Assembly (NCBI GenBank): GCA_017591395.1
Contig: WEDG01003411.1
Coordinates: forward strand, 186,001-250,000
Reading direction: 5' to 3'
Source of the DNA: Schistocephalus solidus
Lineage: Eukaryota > Platyhelminthes > Cestoda > Diphyllobothriidea > Diphyllobothriidae
Length of the DNA: 64,000 nt
Positions 47,570 to 59,169 of this stretch are shown one piece after another. The notes below the pieces were generated by a model, which searched no databases, was not told where the DNA came from, and saw nothing but the letters and a program-made list of their open reading frames with translations. The stretch's first letter is position 1, and the number at the start of each line of letters is the position of its first letter. Made by a program: the position numbers and the translations under genes.

Positions 47570-48900
47570 TCTCAGCGAGGTCCTCCCAGTTTTCCGGGTT
47601 CATCTGCAGTTGCTTCAGCGAAGTCTTTAGAGTTTCCTTGTAACATTGCACTTGTCTCCTTTTTCAACAAGATCCCGTGGTGACATCTCCATAGAAGAGT
47701 CCTTTGGATAGTCGGTCGTCGTCCATCCTCACAAGGTGGCCCCTCCAGTAAAAATGCAGTTGTTTCAGTTGGGCGTAGATGCAGAGGATGCGTGTTCATT
47801 CCCGAAATTCTGTGTCCGGGATTTTGTCTATCCATCTCATTATCAGTATTCTGCGGAGGCAGCTGAGATGGAAATGGTCAACCTTCCGCGCCTGATTTTG
47901 GTAGAACCTCCAGGCCTCCACGAGATGTTAGCTTTATACATCTTGAGTTAATTACTGATGTTGAGACCGTGTCGATTCCAGACAGCGTTCTGCATGCGCC
48001 CGAAGGCTTAGCTGGTTTTTTCGATCTTATGAGCGACCTAGTCATCGATTTTGGCGCTGCGGGAGGTTGCTGCCCGGGTAGCTGAAGGTATCCATGGATT
48101 TCAATTGAGTGACGTTGACATTGATGCGAGCAGCGTTGTAGGTGGTACTGGGCGGCGGCTGATGCATTACCACCATTTTCTACGTATTTATGCGCAGTTC
48201 AAAGCTGTCGCAGGTGGAAGCAAAAAGGCCCATGCTTCTTTGCATGCCCCCTTCTGTCTTTGCATTAAGTGCACAGTCATCAGTGATCAAAAGTTTGTGG
48301 ATGGCGGCTGCGGATAAACGCGAGTGGAAATGCATTCGCCATTGATTGAGGAGTCGGTCACACATCCGGTAGGTGATGTGGAGCCCGTGGCATTCGTTAC
48401 GGTAGGCGTCCATTAGCATGACAGAGAACATGAAACTGAAGAGGGTAGGCTTAAGGACGCAGCTCTGCTTCGCCCTATTGGTCACTGCGAAGGCCTCTGA
48501 AACGGCCCCGTCGTCCGTGACGCGCGCTATCATGCCATCGTGAAGTCGATGCACCATGTGAGTGAATAGCTCGGTTCAGCCGAATTTCTACATGACGTTC
48601 CACAGTCCTTCGCAATTCACCGTGTCGAAGACATACGTCAAATCCACAAAGGTTGTGCAGAGGTATGTACAGATCCATGGACACTTCACCTGCATCTGGT
48701 GCGCGGTAAAGATTATGTTAGTGGTGACGTGATGGCGGTGGAAACCGCATTGGCTTCTCGTGATGAGTCCTTGTTCCAAATGACCGTTGAAACGTTTGTG
48801 GGGAAGGCGTGCGACGGCTTGCCCAGGCGATTTAAAGCCAAACCACATAGCAAGAAAGTTGATATATTGTAATGATATCAGACCAATATACAAATTACAG
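47570..48900 (-). pseudogene. RTE-like LINE, reverse transcriptase part
   Basis: Minus-strand frames give the RT in order: a VDLTYVFDTVNCEGLW segment (an altered F/YDLxKAFDTV motif, about 48,640-48,590), MVHRLHDGM (48,557 on), SVMLMDAYR, ITDDCALN (a changed [FI]ADD catalytic box, about 48,270), SFELRINT, and downstream a tail ending NPENWEDLA (47,572). The catalytic AxDD appears as TDD, and frameshifts are frequent, so the copy is inactive. The element continues in the zinc-finger tail at 45,901-44,706 beyond the nested insertion. Confidence 0.75.
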
Positions 48901-49338
48901 GGGTATATTCCTTCATACGTTTCCTAAATCACAATGAAATATATAATTCAGTTAAACAGAAGGTGGACTAAAGGACTTGGGTAGTAATAAAGAGAATAAA
49001 AGAGCAAGATCTGTCCTCGTTTTTTGTAAAGAATATCAAACTGTGGAGGCAAAGTTAATCAAAAAGCATACTTTTGGCATGGAATGGGTCCGGTTTCGAT
49101 AAGAAGCTATAAAAATAAGACAAAAAGTTTAAAAAGCAGGCTAAATTGCAGATACAGACAAACATTTAATGAATATTCAGAAAACTTAATACTAGCGGTT
49201 ACAATATTTTGAGCCTGGGATTTTTATTTTCTGTTTGTAACTTGGGGTAACCCTTTTGCTCCCAATAAAAAGTATACGATTTTTGACCTGAAAAACAGCG
49301 CTTATAAAATCAGTAAATAGAAAAATATGACAGCATAC
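48901..49338. other. Intron-like sequence downstream of LIM exon
   Basis: AT-rich with no recognised element. It starts directly after the LIM exon donor on the minus strand. Confidence 0.4.
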
Positions 49339-49522
49339 CGGCAAAGGTAACAGTGAAAGCATTTTCGATGAAACTGTAGGCCCAGTGCCAATACTCTGTC
49401 CCCACTTATGGAACAGTTGCAGATTCCACACGGACTCCCAAAGGCTCGTTCGAAGTCCTTTGGACAGTAAAGCTTACCTTCTTTTTTGTAATGGCCAGTC
49501 TTTTGCAGATCACACTGACATA
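49339..49522 (-). CDS. Internal exon of a LIM-domain protein gene (ABLIM-like)
   Basis: The minus-strand exon is bounded by acceptor TTTTCTTTTCTAG and donor TTTGCCG|GTATGC. It encodes the second half of one LIM domain (VCQCDLQKTG..LYCPKDF, giving the sixth to eighth zinc ligands with C-x2-D) and the first half of the next (CGICNC, SISGDRVLALG, then FHRKCFHCYLC with H-x2-C-x2-C-x2-C). The short inter-LIM linker, the extra Cys in VCQCDL and the ISGD..LALG segment resemble the LIM1-LIM2 junction of actin-binding LIM proteins. LIM domains are zinc-binding protein-interaction modules, in this family tied to the actin cytoskeleton. I could not find the flanking exons, which probably lie outside the window or within repeat-rich introns. 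ABLIM is the best guess among LIM families. Confidence 0.75.
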
Positions 49523-50533
49523 CTAGAAAAGAAAAATGTAATAATGAAACCACCTACAGTGACACTGAAAGCAGTGAAGGTGCTAGTAACTACCATTCAG
49601 GCGGAGAAATGAAGAGGCACACGTTTCGCCACAAATGCTACATTGAAATCCGGCCATTTTAAATCCAGGATTTATACTGTTTAACAAATGTAAAGCTAGT
49701 CATGTTCAATGTCAAGGTCGAAGTTGGTTGGTTCAAATTTGAAGATAAGTGAATTCTCGAATTTAAAACCGATTTCTTCGTTTCCTGAAGAAAGTAATAG
49801 CTTAATTATTGACAATTTACTGTATTTCTACCTCATTACCATCTGCACACATCTGCAGTTATTGCAATTGCAAATGGGAGAAATATTCAGTTTTTAAACT
49901 TTGACACCCTACATAGCCTCATTAACGTTCTCGCAGCTTTACGTCAAAAGGACAGAATCTAAAGGTTAATTCTAGAAAAAAAGTTGAAATTTTGTAAGTT
50001 CGCCTTATTTCCAACGAAGAATAATTAGTGGTAACTGGTAAAGCAGTTGATATAATTTTTCATCCTGCATAGCCTCTTCGCTAATTATAATTCCAGTTTA
50101 AACTCGTAACCTAGCAGATATTTGCTTGCAGTGCCTTGCTTAAAACACATATATTAAATATTACATCTTTGATTCCACAAAATGTCACTTGTGACAATTT
50201 TCCTTTCCTATTATCGTCAGTGCTTAGACACAAACATTAATTTTAATTCAATTCAATTCAATTTATTGAGGGAAATAGGCATGGGCCTTTGAGTACCCTA
50301 TTTGTAACGTAAAATTAAGTACGGTATACAGAGAAACCGTGTGGGTTGCAAAGGTACAAAAGGCGGTCATAAAATTTGACAAGTGGTGCACGACTCTCCG
50401 CGTAAAACTTCCACTAGAGCAACCCACCTTAAGCACGACGAAATTAGACCTTGACGCCCTGGCAAACTTTTATACCTTTATGTCTAAATAAGGTTCTCTC
50501 TTCACGATCCTTGGTACCATTTTTGAGGGAAAG
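49523..50533. other. Gene-free stretch with LINE-edge-like sequence
   Basis: AT-rich DNA with no coding signal. At 50,245-50,275 a run of ATTCA units leads into TTTATTGAGGGAAATAGG, which resembles a LINE terminus and recurs weakly at 3,411. It probably marks the left edge of the CR1-like insertion that follows. Confidence 0.4.
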
Positions 50534-51594
50534 TTGTTTTCACTCACTTCTACACAATGCGTGAAACTAGAGCCTTTTATAAACATGGTCAGTACTGGGT
50601 CAATTGACCCACATCAGAGAAGTTTCAATTTTTTTTTAAAAAACCTCCCCAAGAGTAAAATCCCCGAGACGTTGCATTTCATTTCCTTTAATCATGCGGC
50701 TTTAACTTTAATGTCGCTGAAGCTAAAAGGTTTTCTTCCCGTAGCAAAAACCCGCCGATTCTGGTCAAACTTTTTTCTGCGATTGAAGTTGACCTTATTT
50801 TCTCTAAGCATGAGCACTCAGCTCAATATTTGAAAAAAAACAAGCTGTTTATCTGTAGAGATAAAACCCCAAAGGAAAGTCGGGTTTCACCCTCATTAGC
50901 AAATAAGAAGCCTTGGTCTACACCTTCAATACCAAAACTTATCTCAGAGGTTTGTCCTGTAGTTAATGCAAGCCAACGGCCCACTGGATCGACAGGAATG
51001 TCGATTCCAGCTGAATCTTCACCCGTTAACCTTATTCCTGGTTTGAATGAAATTGTGTCAACGCCACTTCTTTCTCATCCCAAGCAAACCATGCCTGCTA
51101 TAGCTGCCAAATCTACTAAACCTAAGAAAACTCCTAGTAAATCTGAATCATTGGCTTATCCAGGCATTAAAATCAGTAATGTCATTACCGATGGGAAACA
51201 TGCTAACCCCTCAGCATCTACAACAGCTGCAAACGCTAACATTTTACATCTTTCCCAACCCAAAAAGTGTCCGAAATCCCCAAATAATGAACGCTTCTTA
51301 TTATGTTACCAGTTTTTCGAAATCATTTATTCTTTTTCAAATGCACGTTTTCCGCCAATTTATGCCAACTTCCCTCAAAATCTGATTTCTATGCCACCCC
51401 TTATCTTTCAAACGCCACAATATAGCCTTTCCTTCCAAGGTTTTCATCCAAATATGCCGTTGTACAATAATCTTAGTTCTCTTAACAGTAACATTTCGAC
51501 AAATTGTAGACCAGAGCAATTGTGTTTCCCACCTTTCGTTTCTTCTTTCAAGTTTTCTTCTCCACCACCAAATTATCCTTTTTATAAAAACTGA
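50534..51594 (+). pseudogene. CR1-like LINE ORF1-like region
   Basis: Two overlapping frames (50,534-50,833 and 50,830-51,594) give a basic, Ser/Pro-rich polypeptide directly upstream of the endonuclease reading. The 254-codon frame is uninterrupted and ends about 40 bases before the endonuclease frame. It has no zinc knuckle I can see. Assignment as ORF1 rests on position and composition. It is marked pseudogene because the element lacks its RT. Confidence 0.5.
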
Positions 51595-51598
51595 TGAG

Positions 51599-52720
51599 CG
51601 TAACCTGCAGCTCAGTAATACGCTCAGCTTAGTTTCACTCAATGTGAGATCAGTTGTAAATAAGATGGCTGAGCTTAGAACAGTAGCCTTTGAGCTTGAT
51701 CCAGATGTGCTGTGCATCACTGAATCCTGGGCTCACTCTCTTATTTCTGACTCGACGCTTGCTATAGATAATTTCAATTTGTACCGACAAGACCGCGCTG
51801 AAAAACGTGGCGGTGGTTGCCTCCTATATATTAAGTCATCCTTTGTAGATTTCTTTTTTCAGCTGAGCATTTCGTCCTTTTCTGGAAATGTATGCTTTGC
51901 TTCTGTCATCCTCCCGCACAATTAAAAAGCGGTAATTGACTGGGTCTATAATCCTATGTGTTATTCTGGCAATGAAAGCGAGCTCTGTGAAATATTTAAA
52001 AAGTTGCAGACACTCAATTTGATGTCAAAATAATCGTAGGCGATTTTAATCTGCCAGACATTGACTGGCAGGTCAATTCCTCTCCGCCTAAACATCAGAC
52101 ATTGGTCGATACTATTAACTTTTCAAACATGTCCCAACTGGTCAGATCAGTTACTAGAAATGACAATATTTTAGATTTAATTGTTACAAATGATGTCCAC
52201 CCTCTTTTTATGAATTTCCATCATGAGCTATTCACAAATGATCACGCAATAATTCACTGTTGTTTTCCAGTCCTCCTTCTTCCGAAGCCTGAGGTTAAAT
52301 GCAATAACCTCGACTTTGCTAACACGAACCATGAAATAATAAATAATTTCGTAAGCACTCTAGATTGGCATAGCATATGCTCTCACGTTGGAGCTGTACT
52401 TGGCAGGTTGTGTTTTCTTCATCCAAGAGTATTTTCATGTGTTTTGGCCCCGCCAAGCTTCCTGGACCCATAGTATTTCAAATAGTACACTTTTAGAACG
52501 ATCAACCATAAAATACTTAGGTCTTAGTTACACGAATAAGCTAGCATTATCGCCTCACGCAGATCGAATTTCTGCAAAGGCTGCACAGATATGTGGTTTT
52601 ATATCACATAATTTCTTCCTTCCGGAAATAAAGTTAAACCTGTACCGCATGTTTGGTTTTTCCTATCCTAGGATACTGCTGTCCTCTCTTTGGGCTGATA
52701 CATTCATCCCCATTCTGTAA
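51599..52720 (+). pseudogene. CR1-like LINE with endonuclease and internally deleted RT
   Basis: The frame after ORF1 shows an AP-endonuclease start (SLVSLNVRSVVNKMAELR, then DPDVLCITESW), then RGGGCLLYIKSS, and in another frame IVGDFNLPDIDW (52,035-52,070), DLIVTND and NDHAIIHC. At about 52,390-52,490 the sequence jumps straight to the region after the RT catalytic core (STIKYLGLSYTNKLALSPHADRI). Most of the RT, including the FADD region, is therefore missing. Frameshifts lie near 51,925 and 52,010. Confidence 0.7.
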
Positions 52721-52929
52721 AGCTGTTTTAACTTCAAATTTGCTTTTTCTGAACCTTTGAAAACAGGTTTTTTTTACTTAAAACAAACTCTTCCTTTCGA
52801 ACACTGATTTTTATGCAAACAAACAAACCAAAGCAAAAGTGGTTAATGAAAAGAGGAGTTTGTTTTAGGTTTTATCCTGTGTTCTAAGGATTTGACGGCC
52901 ACCAAGCAGTGCCAAATCAATAAACCTAT

Positions 52930-53390
52930 CAAAGTTTAACCTGTACCGAATGTTTAGTTTTTCCTATCCTAGAATACTGCTGGCCCCTCTTTGGGCTGAT
53001 AAACGCCTCTGACCGCAGTAAGATTGAAAAAGTTCAGAGGGTTTAACTCGAAGACTATTTTCTCTTCCTGGATCCAGTATCTCTTATACGGATAGATGCC
53101 AGTTATCAAATATTAAATTTCTCTGGGTAAGAAGACCCGAAGCTGGTCTCTGTTTCCTGTTTCGCGTTAACTCTGGCCCAAATGTCCCACGAATTTACGC
53201 TCTTACTCTGGTAGATCGACCCTATGCCACTCGTAATTCCTCCATGATCATTTCACAACCATTTAGCTCCACAACTAATCGTTCTTAGTTTTTTGCCTCC
53301 AAATATGCTTTCATCTGGAATAATCTTCCACTACAAATTAGGTTGTCGTCTACATTAGCTATTTTCAAAACAAATCACGCAAACATTTAA
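52930..53390 (+). pseudogene. CR1-like LINE RT C-terminal tail, second copy
   Basis: It repeats the KFNLYRMFSFSYPRILLAPLWAD-type tail already seen at 52,640-52,700 and continues with DRSKIEKVQR, WVRRPEAGLCFLFRVN and AFIWNNLPLQIR across several frames. This looks like a second 5'-truncated copy or a local duplication of the first. Confidence 0.6.
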
Positions 53391-53556
53391 CTTCGGAATA
53401 TATGGAATATATAAGGTCCTTATTGTCTGTTTCCTTCCCAAACTCGAAACTTTTGGATTTGAAAAGGGTCCTCCTGGTATTTGAGTCAGCTCTCTTGATT
53501 TTATATTGGTCTCTTATTATATTTCCATCATCCTCTGCATAGTCAATCTTTGCATT

Positions 53557-54245
53557 CACTTTTTCGTCCCCCCTTTTAAACTAGCATCGCCAACTCGTGA
53601 CAACCTTACTGCCTTCCTCTGATTTTTGCAACCCCAAAGATGGTTTTCACGTTCAGTTGATGATCAAGGCGGGTTCTGATAGTTTTGCCTCTTTGCTTGG
53701 TGGACTATGCAGTCAACAAGGTCACATCTCGATGATGCTTTCATGACCTCTACTGTCCCCTCTTCGTTTTTACCCTGGTGTCCACGATGAGTTCCTCCTC
53801 TCTCGACTCCACTGGTGGTTACAAACAGTAGCTCTGACTGCTATATTATATCTCACACGACAGGGAGCGTTCCGAACCCTCATACGTTGTCAGCAACATC
53901 ACGATACTATCCAATTGTAATTAGCTATAAATTTTTCAGTGAAGCAGTTTTTTCTCCTTGTTGTTTCAAATAAGCGGCTCGCTGAACTTCGCCTCAGATT
54001 TAACCGTAGGAGTTTTTTACTGCTTCTTTTCTAGTTCACCGTATATGTCAAAAATTGTTGACTTTTTGTTTTAAAAATAGCAAATCTTTCTGAATCGGAT
54101 ATGCCTACCATATTATTCATTCCTGCTGTTAATATGGCTGCTCATATAGTGCAGCAATTATCCACTTTGTATTTATTTATACCACGATACTAAGTTTGAT
54201 ATGACGTGGCTCTCCGGGCCTTAAATATACAATTTATTTATTTAT
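53557..54245 (+). repeat. LINE 3' UTR, copy A
   Basis: Starts CACTTTTTCGTCCCCCC and ends in ATACAATTTATTTATTTATT. It is a direct repeat of 54,575-55,256 at roughly 75-80% by eye. The (TTTA)n end is typical of CR1-type termini. Confidence 0.7.
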
Positions 54246-54284
54246 TTATAACAGCACTACTAAATGAAGGGTATTACACTTAAA

Positions 54285-54574
54285 GAAATTGACACATAAA
54301 TATCTAGGTATATGGACAGCTTCAAACCTACTACCCTCCGAACACCCTAAAAGACCTGTCCAAAAAGCGACGAGCAGCATGTATTGGATCAGGCTTGCTT
54401 TAAATTCCTTCATCCGGAACTGTTTGCGAGAGTTTTCAGTGCTTTCGCTAGACCACACATGGAATACGGAATGCCAGCATGGATGTGAATATGAGGAAAG
54501 GCAGTGATCACATCGAACAGGAGCACCAAAGGGCGATACAGAGCTACAGAGGCACTCTGAGTCAACCGTCGCAG
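54285..54574 (+). pseudogene. LINE RT C-terminal fragment
   Basis: The plus frame reads HKYLGIWTASNLLPSEHPKR and ATSSMYWIRLAL. After a frameshift it continues with a TTHGIRNASMDVN-type segment and DHIEQEHQRAIQ. These are the conserved RT C-terminal motifs of CR1/Jockey-type LINEs. It abuts 3' UTR copy B. Confidence 0.6.
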
Positions 54575-55256
54575 TCACTTTTTCGTCCCCTCCTTTTCAA
54601 CTATCATCACCAACTCTTGACAACCATGATACTTTCCGGAATTTCCGGGATCTGTTGATGATCGTGGTTGGTTCTGCTGTTTTCGTCACCTTGCTGGTAA
54701 ACTACGCATTCAGCAAGGTCGCATCTCTGTGGTGATCTCGTGACCTCTAATTTTTCCTCTTCGTTTCGACCCTGTTGTCTTCGATGAGTTCCTCCTCTCT
54801 CACCTCCCTGAAGTGCATAAACAGTAGCTCTAGCTGTTAAATTATCTCTCATCTGACAAGGAGCGTTCCGAACCCTCATACGTTGTCAGCAACACCACAA
54901 TTCTATATCCCACTGCATCGTACCAATCCTATCCACACTATCTATTAATTTTTATAGAGAAGCAGTTTTGTATCCTTGTTTCTCTTTTTATAGTAATGGC
55001 TCGTCAAAATCTGCCCGCAATTTAACCAAAGGAGTTTTTTTCACTGCTTTATTCCTAGTTTACCGTATATTCCAAAGAATTTTGACTATTGTTTTAAAAA
55101 TGGCGAATCGTACTACTCATTTCTGCTGTTCATATGGCTGTTCACCTAGTGCAACAATTATCAACTTTGTTTATATTTATACCACGATACTAAGTTTGTA
55201 ATGATAGGGCTCTCTAGGCCTTACATATACAATTTATTTATCAATAAACCTACTTA
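54575..55256 (+). repeat. LINE 3' UTR, copy B
   Basis: Direct repeat of copy A, ending in ATACAATTTATTTATCAATAAA. With the RT scrap before it, it marks a second insertion of the same LINE family directly downstream of the first. Confidence 0.7.
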
Positions 55257-55406
55257 TTTATAAAACTGGTTGATGTCTTTAGGACTCTGTAAACTTCCAA
55301 AAGACTGATTGAGCTCGATTTTCTTCCCCTAAACTTTGGACATTCCGCATTAGCAACATAAATATTTGTTTGCTGGAATCCAAAGATTAATGAGTTTAAT
55401 AACATG

Positions 55407-55606
55407 ACTTGGACGTGGTCTGCTGGATGATCGGAACCACCGTCGAGCAACAAAAATTCCTGAAATGGGCATCCAGTAGCACATCGATGGGATGAAGTTG
55501 TTTAAAAAATCAGGACAATGCCTCTGGCTAATTCTTGCTCGGGTTAACTACCTGGTAGTTGGACAGCCGTTTGTGGTAGGTGTGTTCTCTGGGTTCGGAA
55601 AGCCGT
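55407..55606 (+). repeat. 200-base inverted repeat, left copy
   Basis: Reverse complement of 58,129-58,328 (coordinate sum 113,735, no indels), with one mismatch seen. It covers the 5' part of the tnp2-like fragment. Confidence 0.95.
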
Positions 55607-56040
55607 AGCCGCTGGATGATTTTCTGAGAGATTATATTGACGAATTGAAAGATATTTTGTGAATTGGCCTGCGGGTCCCACAAACCGGGGAAATAATGAA
55701 TGTTCAATTATCCATTGTCATATGCGACGCACCAGCTCGCTCATATGTCCGACAGGTGAAAGCCCCTAATGGGTATTATGGATGAGACAGGTACATTGTT
55801 TGGTGAAGGTAACCAAAAGCATATTAGGTGCTGTCATGTCGGAATTTCTATTGCAAACCACATTACATTTCCTCTGTACAGCGGGCATCTTCGGGACGGC
55901 TATTTGTTTCAATCTCAAAAGCAGGGACTCCACCACAGAGGAATATCGCCTTTCGAAGAGTTATCTATCGACATGATTGGTAACATCCCAATAGACTACA
56001 TGAACCTGGTGTCCACTAATGGACTGCGTTAGCTTGCAAA
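55407..56040 (+). pseudogene. tnp2-like DNA transposase fragment
   Basis: Plus-strand frames read HIDGMKLFKKSGQCLWLIL (about 55,473-55,530), PFVVGVFSGFGKP then stop, PLDDFLRDYIDELKDIL, ICDAPARSYVRQVKAPNGYYG (about 55,720-55,780), and, at 55,769-56,032, HHRGISPFEELSIDMIGNIP. The pattern 'IDG-L-F..S.....WPIL', 'CD.PAR....K..NG..GC..C' and 'G.SP...L.IDM...P.DYM.L' matches a Tnp2-type transposase group found widely in animal genomes. Stops and a frameshift make it inactive. The precise superfamily (CMC/EnSpm-like) is an inference. Confidence 0.55.
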
Positions 56041-56138
56041 ACATCCAGGAATTATCCTCGAGCACAAAAAGCAAGAAAATGCCTAGAGGTCATTTCACTG
56101 AATAGAGCCAACATCAGCCAACACAGTCTCTGAATCCT

Positions 56139-56940
56139 ATGGACAACGACCAAAACGAACCACAAATCACATTCTGCTGTCTTGGGTGTTCTAACGAGCC
56201 CGTAGTTGAATCCCAAGAAACATACGCGTGGCAGTCTGCAATGGGGAAACACCACAACAGGAATATGAAGTCAAAATCAACTCCGATGGATTCACTGAAG
56301 CCTTCAGATGAGAGTATGGTCAGAGGTAGATTAAATCCCAACGAGAGCTCTGTTAAGCGTTCTCGTGCCCCTAAGGGGAACTTTGGAAGAAGCGAAAATC
56401 TCAAGTACCAGATTCGGCAACAGTGTTTAGTTAGTCAGTGTTTGCACGAATCAACTGCTGTCCAACCTGAAGACCATGTCGCAAAAAGACCTCGCTTCGT
56501 TTAATGGCCTCATTAACCAGCTGCTCATACAAGGCGTAGAAGTAAAAGTTATTAAAGCATTCCCAATCCGCCAAAAATGTGAAGACAGCCTAGGAATGCC
56601 GCGACCGTGACCTCTCAAAATAATGGTTGAGAGGAAAAACTAAATCAAGGCGATCCTATCCAAAATACCAACCTCTGTCACTGGCATAAAAAGGTTTTTT
56701 TCAACTGGACTACTCCCCTGAGGAAAGGCTGAAACACGGGGAACTTATCTTGGATTTACAATCGAAACTGAAGTCTGGCGAACACAATCTGGCTATTTTC
56801 AAGGGGAAGGTAGTTCAAAAGAATACGAATTTTCAATTGAACCAACCGATTTTACTAAGGACAATGGCAGTCACCCCACTAACGCCAAAACCATCAGGGA
56901 ATCAATTGCCCAAAGAGATGTCAGAACTGAGTCCATAACG
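56139..56940 (+). pseudogene. LINE ORF1-like region, second element
   Basis: A 121-codon frame (56,139-56,504) is followed by a separate frame containing DYSPEERLKHGELILDLQSK and GEHNLAIFKGKVV (56,710-56,820). The latter matches the conserved segment near the ORF1 C-terminus of CR1/L2-like LINEs. The reading is broken by stops between the parts. Confidence 0.5.
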
Positions 56941-57087
56941 CCCAGAGTTCTCACTTCAGAAACCAGAGTTACCGAAACTCATCAAGAAACGGAAAAGACA
57001 TACGACATTGACGTCAAAGGAGACACAGTTAAACCCATAAAATGGACGAACGCAAAAGGAAGTTTGGTTGTCACAAAATTGTAGTAC

Positions 57088-58104
57088 TTGTATACAAATG
57101 CCCAAAGCCTTTTATCAAAACTTGATGATTTAAACATTTGCCTTGCCGAAGTATCTCTGGATGTGATAGCAGTAAGCGAAATCTGGCTGTCGGGCAGTAT
57201 TCGAGATAGTGAAATAACACTGTCTGGAAACCAAATATATCGGAGGGATAGAGAAAATCGACAAGGTGGTGGAATAATTGTGTACGTGAAAGAGATGCTA
57301 ATAGTATCCGACAAGACGAGCAAGTTAACCTGTAGTACAGAAGATATATGGTTGACAATCAAGGCGCTTGGCTCTCCATGTCTGGATGTTCTCATTGTCT
57401 ATCGGCCACCTAGGATAAACCGAGTCGCAGACAACCACTTGTTAGAACAAATAGAAAATTCCTCCAGTCGACCTAATGTCATGATTATGGTAGACTTCAA
57501 TGCATCAGGAATTAACTGGAGCACGATTCAATCATCATGCCCGAAATCGAATTTTGATTATGTTTTTCTGCAAAAGACCTTGAAGGCACTCCTCACACAA
57601 CATGTTCTTTTCCCCACGAGAACACGTGAAGTACAAAAGGCAAACTGTCTTGACCTGGGTTTCACGAAAACATTAGGCAGCATTGACGAGATCATTTCAA
57701 TGCCTCCGCTCAGTCGTAGTGATCATGTGGTGCTTATATAGGACTACTCCTTATTCTCCGTTGCGTCTGCTATAGAGAAAAAACGGCGAAACGTTTAGTG
57801 ATGAAATTTTCAGGAGATGCGAGCAGATTTAACAGACATCAACTGGAGCTCAACGTTTTCGAGCAGCGTGAACGAAGATTGGGAATCCTTCCAGAATGTT
57901 CTTCTGCAACTTATGGACAATCACTGCTCACTAACGAGTGTCCATCAAGGCTTTTCGTCCTTATGCAATAACTCCCCTCTTGACAATGACTGCTTACTCT
58001 TCTCTTTTTATACACCTGGACGCGGTGAAAAAAATGATATTCCTCAAGTACAATTTTGGCACCCGTTACTTCAGCCTGTAACTAGGTCTCTGTTATTAAA
58101 ATGA
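57088..58104 (+). pseudogene. CR1-like LINE endonuclease region, second element
   Basis: A 217-codon open frame (57,088-57,741) carries the AP-endonuclease landmarks YTNAQSLLSKLDDL, DVIAVSEIWLS, RQGGGIIVYVKE, LIVYRPP, MVDFNASGINW and SRSDHVVLI. These correspond to the N-terminal catalytic and final SDH motifs. The frame at 57,817-58,104 (INWSSTF, NEDWESF) is the following linker toward the RT. Coding similarity ends where the inverted transposon piece begins at 58,129. Confidence 0.7.
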
Positions 58105-58128
58105 CATCCGGCTGCAACTCTAATGCCC

Positions 58129-58328
58129 ACGGCTTTCCGAACCCAGAGAACACACCTACCACAAACGGCTGTCCAACTACCAGGTAGTTAACCCGAGCAA
58201 GAATTAGCCAGAGGCATTGTCCTGATTTTTTAAACAACTTCATCCCATCGATGTGCTACTGGATGCCCATTTCAGGAATTTTTGTTGCTCGACGGTGGTT
58301 CCGATCATCCAGCAGACCAGGTCCAAGT
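58129..58328 (-). repeat. 200-base inverted repeat, right copy (tnp2 piece)
   Basis: Inverted copy of the tnp2-like transposase 5' segment, nearly identical to 55,407-55,606. It interrupts the LINE between its endonuclease and RT tail. Confidence 0.95.
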
Positions 58329-58541
58329 ACAAGGTGGACATAGCTCCCGTTCTTCAGGACCTTTTTATTGCAAGTACGTGGAGAATGCAGTAGCGTTCAT
58401 GGAACCTTTGTAACTTCTGGATGGTAAGGTCAGTTCATATCCAACAAAACTTTTACAGTGCTCACGGCATGTTCGTTTTCGAGCAGGCGTCCTGCAAATG
58501 CGTAAGGAGGCATCTGCTTCTTCACGAAAAGAATTTTATCG

Positions 58542-58817
58542 TTGGAGCACCGTAATCTGTCGTATCAAGAACGCTGTGGGCTTGTTAACATTGATCCCTT
58601 ATGGTTTCGCCGAGTGCAGAAGGGACTATTTTTGCTTTTTAAGCTTTTGAATAATCGTACATTTAATCCCCTTATCACTGTGAGGCAGCTTGACCATCCT
58701 CGGCGCAGCAGTCATCGCAATGTCTTTTTATTTCTTCCATTAGCTCGCACAGTTAAGTATCGACGGTTCTTTTCGATAAACGCCATGGCCATGTGGAATA
58801 AACTTCCCATAATATAA
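58542..58817 (+). pseudogene. LINE RT C-terminal tail, second element
   Basis: A 91-codon frame with RNLSYQERCGLVNIDPLWF, RRVQKGLFLLFKLLN, SSHRNVFLFLPLARTVKYRR and MAMWNKLP, the typical RT tail of CR1/L2-like LINEs. The catalytic RT core between it and the endonuclease is missing. Confidence 0.6.
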
Positions 58818-58967
58818 AAAGTCCAACGGAGTTATTCTTTGTTTAAGATTACCATTACTAGTTTTTGCATTCAGAACAGTTTCCAAGAATTCTGGGCGCC
58901 GACACGGTAGAATCTGTTTTCCTGTTCGACGGAGTGCGCGGCATCTGAACTCGATCCCAGGTGTTAC

Positions 58968-59169
58968 CTTGAGGGATACGGCACCGTCTCTGCAGCCTGC
59001 ACCCGTTGACTTCTTCGGCAGACAGTGAGCGACCGTACACTGATGCTTTCTTGCCTGAGGCAGAATCCCGGTTCCTAGCAAAGACAGAGAGACTGCATAC
59101 AGACTGCAATTGTGTTAGCCCTTCCCTGATCTGAATTGCTATCATCCTTACAGGCGGCAGTTTTTTCTC
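58968..59169 (-). CDS. Possible exon, unknown product
   Basis: The minus-strand segment is bounded by acceptor-like CATGTTATTCAG at 59,170 and donor-like CTCAAG|GTAACA at 58,968. It is open in one frame (LPPVRMIAIQIREGLTQLQ, SASGKKASVYGRSLSAEE) and locally GC-rich. I do not recognise the sequence. It could be an upstream exon of the LIM gene, an exon of another gene, or chance. Confidence 0.22.
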
